Assembly (NCBI GenBank): GCA_001798595.1 | Contig: MGSS01000107.1 | Coordinates: 16,356-64,496, forward strand | Direction of reading: 5' to 3' | Length of the DNA stretch: 48,141 bases | Source of the DNA: Deltaproteobacteria bacterium RIFCSPLOWO2_12_FULL_60_19 | Lineage (GTDB): Bacteria; Desulfobacterota; Binatia; UBA9968 | Shown: positions 32,300-39,699 of the stretch, in pieces | How positions within the stretch are numbered: position 1 is the stretch's first letter | How the letters are laid out: each line of letters opens with the position of its first letter | Position numbers and translations under genes: made by a program | The notes under the pieces: model-generated | Seen by the model: the letters and a program-made list of their open reading frames with translations, nothing else | Database searches by the model: none | Told to the model about the DNA's origin: nothing

Positions 32300-33052
32300 C
32301 TACTCCAGCCTGCCTTCGATCTCCCGCACGGTTTCCGGCGACAGGCCGGGACGGACGAAGGCGTGGTAGATCGAATCGTTTTGCAGCCACATGATATCGG
32401 CGCGGCTCCTGACCGCCGCGCGCATCTCTTCCTGCAGGCGCGGCTCCATGCAGTGTCGCCGGATCACATCGACGCAGAAGTTGCCGTGTCCCTCGTCGTG
32501 GTATTCATGTACGCGAAAAAAATCGAGCGCCCGCGACGGGATCCACCCGTAGTGGCGCTCCAAAGCTTCCCGCTCCTCTTTCATCCGCTTCGGGCCGCCG
32601 CCTTCGAACACCAGACCGGTGCCGATGGCCACGGCCCAGTGGCTCTGCTGGACGAGCTGAACGTACATTTCGAGCGCGGCGCGGATGCCGGGCAGCGGCT
32701 CGTAGCTCAACATCTCTTCGCGCGGCACGCCGACCCCCTCGCCGAAGCGCACCCACAGCTCGGCGTGGCTCGGATGCTTGCGACCGATCATGTCTTCGCC
32801 CTCTTCCTCGATCATGTTTTCGATCAGCGCCCGGCGCAGCTCCGGCACGGGGCACTTCTGGTAGCGCACGCCGAAGAAGCGGTGGATGTTGCTGAACTCG
32901 TGAAAGAGGTTACGCGCCCACCACTGAAGCTGCTCTTTGGTCAGCCTGCCCGTGAGCAGGAGCTGGCGCACCGGGTGGGGGCGCGGATGGCGCTTTTGCA
33001 GCGTCTCCTGCAAATCTGAAACCAACTTTTCGGGTGCGAGCACGCGCGCCAT
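32300..33052 (-). CDS. Heme-oxygenase-like di-metal oxidase candidate (PqqC/CADD/UndA superfamily)
   Basis: 250 residues from ATG 33052 (GGAGG 6 nt upstream); an ATG five codons earlier lacks a ribosome site. All-helical, PqqC/TENA-like fold (LTKEQLQWWARNLFHEFSNI; EEEGEDMIGRKHPSHAELW; FFRVHEYHDEGHGNFCVD). Candidate metal ligands: Glu 86 and His 93 (E-x6-H), Glu 150, His 182, Asp 186 and His 189 (H-x3-D-x2-H). This matches the six-ligand pattern, as I recall it, of heme-oxygenase-like diiron oxidases such as CADD and UndA, and not simple TenA. It sits 22 bp before threonine aldolase. Likely an O2-dependent oxidase of an amino acid, fatty acid or cofactor precursor; the substrate is unknown. 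Confidence 0.8.
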   Translation of the reverse strand: MARVLAPEKLVSDLQETLQKRHPRPHPVRQLLLTGRLTKEQLQWWARNLFHEFSNIHRFFGVRYQKCPVPELRRALIENMIEEEGEDMIGRKHPSHAELWVRFGEGVGVPREEMLSYEPLPGIRAALEMYVQLVQQSHWAVAIGTGLVFEGGGPKRMKEEREALERHYGWIPSRALDFFRVHEYHDEGHGNFCVDVIRRHCMEPRLQEEMRAAVRSRADIMWLQNDSIYHAFVRPGLSPETVREIEGRLE

Positions 33053-33107
33053 GTGAACCTCCGTCATCCGTTAAGCGCCGCCGCCGGAACCGACCGGAAC
33101 GAAAGCG

Positions 33108-34064
33108 TCAGCGCACGAACCGGTCGTCATAAAAAGCGCTGGCGGGCATCTCCCTGATTTTGGGATTGTTCTGCGACTGTTCTTCGACCGCGCCGCGCAA
33201 GGCTTCCGCCGACAGCCGCGGGATCGGCTCCAGCGCCTTGTGGGCGTAGAAATCGTAAACCTTGTCGAGGATATCCGTATCTTGAATCAACGTGTACTTG
33301 GCCAGGACCTTTTTCGTGAAGGCCTTGTCGGCCCGCACACGCTCCATGCCGGCGATGTAGGAGCGCATGAATTTTCTGAGAACACCTTCCTTGTCCTTGA
33401 TGATTTTCTTGCTGGTAGCGATCGCGGGGTTGGGGTAGGCGATGTTCAGGTCGGTGATGTTGATGATCTCTTTGAAGCCGAGTTTCTCGGCCTGCCAGTG
33501 GGTCGGCGGCGAGAGAATTCCGGCGTCGATCGCGCCGTTTTGCAGCGCCGCCATGATGTTGGGCACGCTCCCCATCTGCATGATGACGACCTCCTTGTCC
33601 GGATTGAGGCCATATTTCCGCAGCGCATACCGCACGGAGACGTCCGTCGAGCTGCCGAAACGAGTCACGCCGATCTTCTTGCCTTTGAGATCCATAACGG
33701 TGGAAACTTTCGGCGAGCCCATCAGAGAAAAGATCATCTTGCTCACGGCGACGCCGATCATCGTCAGGTCGGCCCCTTTAGCAATCGCCGCGATCACCTG
33801 TCCGCCGTTGGGAAAGCCGACGTGCACGTCGCCGCTCAGCAGGGCTTGCGTGAGCAGCGTGCCGCTGGGGATAAAGATCAACTCCGCCTTGATCTCCTCC
33901 CGGTCGAAGATTCCCCCGTCTTTGGCGACCCAGAGCGCGGCATAGTTGGCGCTGGTCGAGGAGTAGCCGACGGTCAAGGTTGTCTGGGCCGGGGCCGTGG
34001 CGGGAATCGAGGCAAAGCATGCAACGAACAGAACCCGTACAAATAACCAGAAGTTCTTATTCAC
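33108..34064 (-). CDS. NitT/TauT-type substrate-binding protein
   Basis: 318 residues from GTG 34064, with GGAGG 6 nt upstream; the frame stays open upstream only through repeat DNA. Signal peptide about 1-26. Family segments: TLTVGYSSTSANYAALWVAK, DLKGKKIGVTRFGSSTDVSV and IDAGILSPPTHW. The end ASAFYDDRFV is shared with the protein at 44845 (ESFYDDRFV), marking a subfamily. No permease is adjacent. The divergent neighbour is an orphan ABC ATPase, so the two could form part of one system with permeases encoded elsewhere. Confidence 0.88.
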   Translation of the reverse strand: MNKNFWLFVRVLFVACFASIPATAPAQTTLTVGYSSTSANYAALWVAKDGGIFDREEIKAELIFIPSGTLLTQALLSGDVHVGFPNGGQVIAAIAKGADLTMIGVAVSKMIFSLMGSPKVSTVMDLKGKKIGVTRFGSSTDVSVRYALRKYGLNPDKEVVIMQMGSVPNIMAALQNGAIDAGILSPPTHWQAEKLGFKEIINITDLNIAYPNPAIATSKKIIKDKEGVLRKFMRSYIAGMERVRADKAFTKKVLAKYTLIQDTDILDKVYDFYAHKALEPIPRLSAEALRGAVEEQSQNNPKIREMPASAFYDDRFVR

Positions 34065-34175
34065 AAAGCGCCTCCGAGAGTTCGGACGAGTCGGTGACCT
34101 CATGAGTGAGGCCCCGATACAACTGAAACCTATCGCGGAGGGCGTCGGAGAGTCAAGGCGGCTACATCCGCGCTG

Positions 34176-34251
34176 CCCTTCGACTTTGCTCAGGGCGGTG
34201 AGCCTGTCGAACCGCGCGCGGAATGCCAAATCTCAGATCTCAAATCTCAAA
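34176..34251. repeat. CCCTTCGAC..CTCAGGGCG repeat plus AAATCTC string
   Basis: 34176-34213 has CCCTTCGACTTTGCTCAGGG and GAGCCTGTCGAACCG, related to the 17687 element. 34226-34251 is a CAAATCTCAGATCTC-type degenerate string. Both lie in the divergent region between the binding protein and the ATPase. Confidence 0.6.
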
Positions 34252-34300
34252 GCCTCCGAAAGGCGCCGGGCTTGACCTATGATATGCCGCTCGACTACGA

Positions 34301-35077
34301 TTGGAGCCGATGGTTTCGGTCGCGTTGCGCCAGGTGACCAAACGCTTCGGCTCGGTTGTTGCGGTCGATCGGGCCACGCTCGACGTCAACGACGGGGAAT
34401 TGCTGGCGATCGTGGGCGAGAGCGGCTGCGGCAAGACGACGACCTTGAGGCTGATCGCCGGCCTGGAGAAGCCTGACGAGGGGGCGGTCTATATCGGCGG
34501 GGTTCCGGTCAACGACGTTCCGGTAGGCCGCAGGGGCGTGCAGATGATCTTTCAAAACTTCGCGTTGTGGCCGCACATGAGAGTCTTCGACGAGCGCCGC
34601 TACACCAACCTCACGCTGCCTTTGAAGATCCGCAAGTGGTCTAAAGAGAAGATCCGCGAATTCATCCGGCCGCTGGCTCAAAAACTGGGCATCGAGGAGC
34701 GCTTCTTCGAGCGCAAGCCGCAGGAGCTTTCCGGCGGCGAGCAACAGCGCGTGGCGCTGGGGCGCGCGATGACGACCTCGCCGCGCGTCATGCTCATGGA
34801 CGAGCCTCTCTCCAACATCGATCCGCCGAACCGGCTCAAGATGCGCGGCGAGATTCTTAAATTCCACCGCGAGAACCGGCTGACGACGCTCTACGTCACG
34901 CACAATCTGGCCGATGCGCTGGCGCTGGCGGACCGCATCGCGGTGATGCGCGCCGGGCGGTTCGAGCAGGTGGATACGGCGGAGAATCTGATGCGGCGCC
35001 CGGCGACGGACTATGTCGCGGAGTTTTTCCGGGCGTCGGAGCTTAGGCCGAGAGATATATCCGCGGCAAACTTATGA
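34301..35077 (+). CDS. Orphan ABC transporter ATPase (MalK/PotA-like, no regulatory domain)
   Basis: 258 residues, taken from TTG 34301; ATG 34310 is equally possible. Walker A GESGCGKTTT, signature LSGGEQQRVALGRA, Walker B VMLMDEPLSNID and H-loop YVTHNLADA. The nearest sequence type is the sugar/polyamine/ion CUT1 or PotA class rather than NitT/TauT, but the C-terminal regulatory domain is absent. No permease is nearby. It overlaps the next gene by 4 nt (ATGA), so the exported MBL-fold protein is made with it. That linkage is unusual. Confidence 0.9.
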   Translation: MEPMVSVALRQVTKRFGSVVAVDRATLDVNDGELLAIVGESGCGKTTTLRLIAGLEKPDEGAVYIGGVPVNDVPVGRRGVQMIFQNFALWPHMRVFDERRYTNLTLPLKIRKWSKEKIREFIRPLAQKLGIEERFFERKPQELSGGEQQRVALGRAMTTSPRVMLMDEPLSNIDPPNRLKMRGEILKFHRENRLTTLYVTHNLADALALADRIAVMRAGRFEQVDTAENLMRRPATDYVAEFFRASELRPRDISAANL

Positions 35078-35862
35078 AGTTGGCGCAATTGCTGATCGCG
35101 ACGCTGCTGATGGGCCTCTCGACTGCCGCCGGCGTCGCGGCCTCCTGCCGCGACCTGGATGTTGCGCGTCTTCGCTTCTCTCTGGCGTACGCCGCCGAGC
35201 CCGACGCGGTCATCCAATATTTCGGCCACAACTTTTTTCAGATCACGACGAGCAAAGGGACGAAGATCGTCACCGATCCGCTGGCGCCGGGGATGCATCC
35301 GACCCCCGTCGTCACTCCGCACGTCGTAACCGTGGGACGGGAGCACCCCAATCACAACTACGTTGAGTTGGCTCGCGGCAATCCAATCATCCTGCGCGGC
35401 CTGGCGCACCACGGGGCCGAGTGGAACCGCGTCAGCCTCAACGTCCGCGACGTGTTTATCTATAATCTGCCGATCTATCAGCAGGCTTACGACAGCGCGC
35501 TCAAGGGCGCGGCCTTTATGTTCGACCTCGGCGTTCTCTGCATCGTACATCTGGGAGACTTGAGCCACACGCTCACGCCCGAGCAGTTGAAGCAGATGGG
35601 CAAGGTGGACGTAGCGCTGATTCCCATCGGCGGCACCTTCACCATGCCGCCGCAGACCGCGCGCGAAGTTCTGGCGCAGCTCAAGCCCAAGATCGCCATC
35701 CCGATGCACTACCGCGACAACATGTACATCCTCCAGTCCTTCGTCCAGGGGCTTCGCACCCGCCGTCCCGAAACCGACACCCTCGTCGTCAGCAAAGCGA
35801 CCTTGCCGCAACAGACCGAGATCGTCGTGCTTCGCCCGGCGGATGGAAGGGATTACCGGTAG
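35074..35862 (+). CDS. Exported metallo-beta-lactamase-fold protein with altered ligands
   Basis: 262 residues. Signal peptide about 1-23, then a Lactamase_B_3 / UPF0173-like fold (YFGHNFFQITTSKGTKIVTD; HLGDLSHTLT; IPIGGTFTM; PMHYRDN). The signature usually read as HxHPDH is here REHPNHNY: the first His is Arg and the Asp is Asn. Later GD and MHY residues are kept. So one metal site is probably lost, and hydrolysis may be absent or different. It is translationally coupled to the orphan ATPase upstream. Periplasmic or cell-surface location is predicted. Confidence 0.82.
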   Translation: MKLAQLLIATLLMGLSTAAGVAASCRDLDVARLRFSLAYAAEPDAVIQYFGHNFFQITTSKGTKIVTDPLAPGMHPTPVVTPHVVTVGREHPNHNYVELARGNPIILRGLAHHGAEWNRVSLNVRDVFIYNLPIYQQAYDSALKGAAFMFDLGVLCIVHLGDLSHTLTPEQLKQMGKVDVALIPIGGTFTMPPQTAREVLAQLKPKIAIPMHYRDNMYILQSFVQGLRTRRPETDTLVVSKATLPQQTEIVVLRPADGRDYR

Positions 35863-35940
35863 GCGCGCCGCGATTCCGCTTTACAAGTTCCATAGCCGGT
35901 AGTAGATTCGCCGCATTTCCCGGATGGGCGCAGATTCGGA

Positions 35941-36447
35941 ATGAAAGCCGGACACATACTGCTGGCTACCGCCGTTGGGGTCGGAGTCTTTACGGGCGGG
36001 TGCGCGGCTATCGGCCTTTGGAAAACCACCAAGCCGGAAACCGCGTCGAGTCCGGCCAAGGAATCTCCGCCTACGGAACCTTCGCCCAAGGAAGCAGCGC
36101 CCAAGGAAGCAACGCGAGAAGAGCCGATCCCGCTCAGGAGGCAAGACCCAAAAGTTATCGCTTATATGACGAGCGTGAGGCGGGCGATTGACCTGCAATG
36201 GGTTTACCCTACAGCGGCGTTGCGCCAGCGCGTGGAGGGAAAGTTGACTCTGGAACTTACGATTCTGGAAAGCGGTCAGTTGGGCGAGATCCGGGTTGTC
36301 CGCTCCTCGGGCATTAGCATGCTCGACGAAGAGGCGATGCGCGCGGTCAAAGCCGCTGCCCCGTTCAAGCCAATCCCGCCCGGGATTGGCAGGGACCGTA
36401 TGACCATCGTCACAACTTTCGACTATTCCGATAATCGCCCGAAGTAA
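35941..36447 (+). CDS. TonB-C-terminal-domain lipoprotein
   Basis: 168 residues. Signal sequence with a lipobox at GVFTGGCAA (Cys about 21), so it is anchored by lipid rather than by a transmembrane helix. A Pro/Glu/Lys-rich spacer with PKEAAPKEAT-type repeats covers about 30-60. A TonB-like domain covers about 75-165: LQWVYPTAALRQRVEGKLTL, RSSGISMLDEEAMRAVKAAA, FKPIPPGIG. A lipid-anchored TonB domain cannot contact ExbBD in the usual way, so the role is unclear. It is similar in the domain to 30371-31132. Probably a single gene. Confidence 0.82.
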   Translation: MKAGHILLATAVGVGVFTGGCAAIGLWKTTKPETASSPAKESPPTEPSPKEAAPKEATREEPIPLRRQDPKVIAYMTSVRRAIDLQWVYPTAALRQRVEGKLTLELTILESGQLGEIRVVRSSGISMLDEEAMRAVKAAAPFKPIPPGIGRDRMTIVTTFDYSDNRPK

Positions 36448-36552
36448 GGATTTGCACGTTGGAGATAGAAAAGCGTTGACGAGATCCAGCGCTGGTTAGA
36501 GGGGTCTGCCATTTGGTGCAGAGAGTCGAATCTTGATTTTTAGACTTCGATC

Positions 36553-36867
36553 CTACCGCTCGCCGGATGCCTCTTTGACCAGACTCTCATGGAGTAGGGT
36601 CTTGATGTAAGTTTGGTATTTCGGGACGCCTTTGCGACGGGCGAGTTTCCGCGCAAGCTCTAGATCGGTTACGGCCAGCCGGATGCTGACTTGCTTCGTC
36701 GGGGGTTCCAGAACGCAGGGACGCTTCAAGTTTCCTCGCTGGTCTAGCGTCTCATCCAGAAAGCGGGGATCGATTTCATCTACCACGCAATCAGGGCAAA
36801 ACCACTTGGCCTGGTTGTCCCGGTACATCTCAATTCCGCATTTTCGGCATTTCTTCGGCTTCTTCAT
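36553..36867 (-). CDS. Zinc-ribbon plus CopG/BrnA-like ribbon-helix-helix protein
   Basis: 104 residues. Residues 6-29 form a zinc ribbon (CRKCG ... CPDC). After an acidic linker, residues 57-98 are a CopG-antitoxin-type ribbon-helix-helix: KQVSIRLAVTDLELARKLAR and RKGVPKYQTYIKTLLHESL. It would bind DNA and neutralise a toxin in a standard pair, but no toxin gene adjoins it on either side. A solo regulator or an orphan antitoxin is likely. The zinc ribbon is an unusual addition. Confidence 0.78.
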   Translation of the reverse strand: MKKPKKCRKCGIEMYRDNQAKWFCPDCVVDEIDPRFLDETLDQRGNLKRPCVLEPPTKQVSIRLAVTDLELARKLARRKGVPKYQTYIKTLLHESLVKEASGER

Positions 36868-36948
36868 CTTCGACTCATTATGCCCGCTATTCTACACCAT
36901 CTCAATAATCATCGGCCGTCTTTGGCGGAAAACATAGAGGGAGCAGGT

Positions 36949-36978
36949 AGGCCCGGAGAGAGATTTCCAGGCGGGTCC
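36949..36978 (-). repeat. Element A left-arm fragment, inverted
   Basis: GCCCGGAGAGAGATTTCC followed by AGGCGGG is the reverse complement of the element A left arm. The right arm and interior are missing. It lies between the zinc-ribbon gene start and the binding-protein-like gene stop. Confidence 0.7.
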
Positions 36979-36989
36979 TGATCGGCCGG

Positions 36990-37982
36990 TTATATCTTGA
37001 ATGCCTCGCGAGTGTTCGGCGCAAAGAGAGTTGCGAGATCGAGCTTTTGTTTGATCAGCCCATGTTCCAGGAGATAGCCGTGGAGCGTTTCGAGCACGCG
37101 CATGTTAGGCGCCAGGCCGTATGGCCAATACTCCTCGCCCATAAGCTGCCGGGTCTCCTCGTATTCCGCGACGGTCCACGGCAGGCTGATGCGGAGCACG
37201 TTCGAGTCGTAGAGCCGGCTGAAGCAGAGATCCTTCGCCGCGCAGAATGCCTTGTAAAGGCTTTGGGCGACCCACGGATGCTCTTCGTAAATCTTGGTTC
37301 GAATCACGACGACGTGCATGATCGGGAAAATTCCCGTCCGGCGAAAATAGTCCATCTCCACCCGCTTGTAGTCGGGGAACAGCCGCCGGACGTTAGAAGC
37401 GCCCTTGAGGAAGCATGACGGCATGCGCGGCGACATGAGCGCGTCGATCACGCCGCTCTCGAGCATGTCGTTGAGCGTTCGATCCTGCGGAATGACCTCC
37501 AGGCGGACTCCCGCAGGCGCGTCGAAGTCAACCCGGTCTTTTCTTCCCGGCTGCTCCTCGCCGCCCTGAAGCCAGTGAACTTCTTCGGGCTTCACCCCAT
37601 ACTCGTGCTGGAGCAGGCCGCGGAGCCAGACAGCGGCGGTCATCGTGTATTCCGGCACGCCGACCCGCTTGCCTCGCAGATCCTCCGGTTTTTCGATGCC
37701 GGAGGCGGTGTTGATGAAGATGCAGCGGTGGCGAAAGGTGCGCGAAGGGAAGACAGGGATCGCGACGAAGGGGCGGCGGCCCTGAGCGGCGGCGACCAGA
37801 AACGCGCCCATCGACAATTCCGCCACGTCGAACTCCTCGTAGCGGCACATGCGCCAGAAGATTTCCTCCACGGGCAGGGCCACGTAGTTGAGATCGATCC
37901 CTTCAGGCTTCACCGACCCGTCGCGCAGCGCGCGCGTCCGGTCGTAATCTTCGCAAGCGAGAGTCAGTTGAATGTCGGACAT
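36990..37982 (-). CDS. Binding-protein-like / 4,5-dihydroxyphthalate decarboxylase-like protein
   Basis: 330 residues, with no signal peptide. The fold is a type-2 periplasmic-binding-protein-like one: RALRDGSVKPEGIDLNYVAL, FDVAELSMGAFLVAAAQG, IEKPEDLRGKRVGVPEYTMT. Proteins of this kind were first described as 4,5-dihydroxyphthalate decarboxylases, but many members are of uncertain function. The absence of an export signal favours a cytosolic enzyme or sensor. It lies downstream of KDPG-type aldolase, SDR and HyuAB genes on the same strand. Confidence 0.8.
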   Translation of the reverse strand: MSDIQLTLACEDYDRTRALRDGSVKPEGIDLNYVALPVEEIFWRMCRYEEFDVAELSMGAFLVAAAQGRRPFVAIPVFPSRTFRHRCIFINTASGIEKPEDLRGKRVGVPEYTMTAAVWLRGLLQHEYGVKPEEVHWLQGGEEQPGRKDRVDFDAPAGVRLEVIPQDRTLNDMLESGVIDALMSPRMPSCFLKGASNVRRLFPDYKRVEMDYFRRTGIFPIMHVVVIRTKIYEEHPWVAQSLYKAFCAAKDLCFSRLYDSNVLRISLPWTVAEYEETRQLMGEEYWPYGLAPNMRVLETLHGYLLEHGLIKQKLDLATLFAPNTREAFKI

Positions 37983-37990
37983 GGTTCCCT

Positions 37991-38059
37991 CAAACAGGAA
38001 TTTTAAATTTTGAGTTCTGAATTATGAATTTTAATTAAGAATTCAACATTCAAAATTAA
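37991..38059. repeat. AT-rich low-complexity string
   Basis: AATTTTAAATTTTGAGTTC, GAATTATGAATTTTAATT and AATTCAACATTCAAAATT units between the aldolase and binding-protein-like genes; same type as at 3094 and 16568. Confidence 0.65.
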
Positions 38060-38706
38060 ACATTGCGCGTGGTTCGCGCCTCCTCCACCAGACCGACAAA
38101 TTTGCGCGTATATTTTGCCAGCCCGTCGGGTCCATGCTCGAGCAGGCAGGCGCGCAGAGACGCGCTGCCGAGGCAGATGCCGGTGACGCCCAACCGGACA
38201 TACTCCTGAACATTGCTCTCATCCACGCCGCCGGAGACCATGAAGCGCACGTCCGGGAACGGGCCGAGCATCTGGCGCACGAAGTGCGGACCGCCGACGC
38301 AATCGGCGGGAAAGATCTTCACCAGGTCGGCGCCGGCGCGGTTGGCGGAGACGATCTCGCTCGGCGTCGCGGCGCCGCTGATGCAAGCGATGTCGGCCCC
38401 GCGACAGATGGGGACGAGGTTCAGCTCCAGCGAAGGCGAGACGATGAAGCGCGCGCCGGCGGTGACCGCCTGGTGCGCCTGCTCGTCGGAGAGCACGGTG
38501 CCCGCGCCGACATGGAAATCGCTGCGCTTGGCAAGCTGTTCGATGACTTCAAGCGCGCCGGGGACGGTAAAAGTGATCTCGACGAACTTCACTCCGCCCT
38601 GCGCCGCGCCCTCGGCGGTTTCAAGCGCCTCCGCGGCGCTCTTCGACCGCACCACGGCGACCAGCCGGTGGCGGCGCATCTCTTCGATCAGTTCGGTCCT
38701 GCCCAT
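38056..38706 (-). CDS. KDPG/KHG-type aldolase
   Basis: 216 residues from ATG 38706; a GTG six codons earlier lies in repeat DNA. Class I aldolase of the Eda family: Schiff-base Lys in GADLVKIFPAD, Glu in FVEITFTVPGA, with HVGAGTVLSDEQ and CISGAATPSEI as family loops. It splits 2-keto-3-deoxy-6-phosphogluconate, 4-hydroxy-2-oxoglutarate or a related 2-keto acid; the exact one is unknown. No Edd gene is adjacent, which favours a catabolic aldolase over the Entner-Doudoroff role. It lies 60 bp after the SDR gene. Confidence 0.92.
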   Translation of the reverse strand: MGRTELIEEMRRHRLVAVVRSKSAAEALETAEGAAQGGVKFVEITFTVPGALEVIEQLAKRSDFHVGAGTVLSDEQAHQAVTAGARFIVSPSLELNLVPICRGADIACISGAATPSEIVSANRAGADLVKIFPADCVGGPHFVRQMLGPFPDVRFMVSGGVDESNVQEYVRLGVTGICLGSASLRACLLEHGPDGLAKYTRKFVGLVEEARTTRNV

Positions 38707-38714
38707 CGCTGCGT

Positions 38715-38763
38715 CACCTACCACTCAGCGTTTAACACTCGACACTTGACACTCAACACTCCC
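38715..38763. repeat. ACACTC/GACACTTG low-complexity string
   Basis: Degenerate units CACTCAGCGTTTAACACTC, GACACTTGACACTCAACACTC-like, between aldolase and SDR genes. Confidence 0.6.
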
Positions 38764-38765
38764 CC

Positions 38766-39533
38766 CTAGCTCAGACTCAACCCTCCGTCCACGATCAGCG
38801 TCTGCCCGGTGACAAAGTCGCCGCCGGCTGCCAGGCCGACGATGGCTGTGGCTACGTCCTCCGGCGTGGCGACACGGCCGAGCGGGATGTTCGCCGCGGA
38901 ATGCTTTACCACCTGGTCATATTCCTTGCCGTAGTGTTCTTTCATCCAGCGCGTGTCGGTGAAGGCCGGCGCCACCGCGTTGACCCGCACCTTGGGCGCG
39001 AGCGCGACCGCGAGCGCGCGGGTGAGATAGATCAACGCCGCCTTCGTCGTGCCGTAGGGCAGCGACGACATCGTCGCCGGGGCGAGAATCCCCGAGATCG
39101 AGGCGACATTGATAACCATGCCGCCGGTCTTGGCGAGCAGCGGCGCGGCGAGGCGCGTGCAGCGGAACGGGCCCTTGAGGTTCACGTCGAGGATGTCGTC
39201 CCACACGTCGTCCGTCAGCGCCTCCAGATCGTTGAGCGGCACCCATTGCGTCGTGCCGGCGTTGTTCACCAGAATATCCAGCCGCTGGAACTGGTCGTCC
39301 ACCTGCTGCATCATGCGCAGCAGTTGCCGTTCGCTTTTGACGTCGGCGCGCAGGCAAAGCGCTTCAGTGCCCATTTTTCTTACTTCCTCCGCCAGCTGAT
39401 CGACTTCCTTCTTCGCCGTGCGATAGTTGATCGCGACGCCGGCCACGCCGGCCTTGGCCAGCGCGAGGACCGTCGCCCGGCCTATCCCCGTGGCCCCGCC
39501 CGTTACCAGGGCCACTTTTCCTTTCAACTCCAT
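38766..39533 (-). CDS. Short-chain dehydrogenase/reductase (FabG-like)
   Basis: 255 residues. Classical SDR: cofactor motif VTGGATGIGRATV (about 10-22), NNAGTTQWV, catalytic Ser in NVASISGILA and Tyr/Lys in YGTTKAAL, plus the conserved C-terminal VDGGLSLS end. ATG 39533 follows GGAGGCGGG. It oxidises or reduces an alcohol/ketone with NAD(P). In this cluster it could act on a sugar acid or hydroxy acid before the KDPG-type aldolase; that is inference. Cofactor choice is not clear. Confidence 0.93.
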   Translation of the reverse strand: MELKGKVALVTGGATGIGRATVLALAKAGVAGVAINYRTAKKEVDQLAEEVRKMGTEALCLRADVKSERQLLRMMQQVDDQFQRLDILVNNAGTTQWVPLNDLEALTDDVWDDILDVNLKGPFRCTRLAAPLLAKTGGMVINVASISGILAPATMSSLPYGTTKAALIYLTRALAVALAPKVRVNAVAPAFTDTRWMKEHYGKEYDQVVKHSAANIPLGRVATPEDVATAIVGLAAGGDFVTGQTLIVDGGLSLS

Positions 39534-39540
39534 CCCGCCT

Positions 39541-39685
39541 CCATTTTGGATTTTAGATTTTTACGTTTGAAATGTTATACACAACCCGGATAAAAAATTT
39601 ATCGCGCCAAGACGCCAAGAGCGCAAAGAAAGAAAATATCTTTCCAAACTTAGCGTACTTTGCGCCTTTGCGCGAGACATCTTTT
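39541..39685. repeat. AT-rich string and GCGCAAAG inverted repeat
   Basis: 39541-39575 is GGATTTTAGATTTTTAC-type low-complexity. 39602-39628 (CGCGCCAAGACGCCAAG...) and 39650-39676 (...CTTTGCGCCTTTGCGCGA) are imperfect inverted copies, about 20 of 27 matching. The region lies between SDR and HyuB and probably separates transcripts. Confidence 0.6.
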
Positions 39686-39699
39686 CCCCGTTCCTCCTC

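Noticed and set aside
34065-34229. N-terminal extension of the binding protein at 33108
   Set aside because: The extra residues are encoded by palindromic repeat DNA and precede the ribosome site of GTG 34064.
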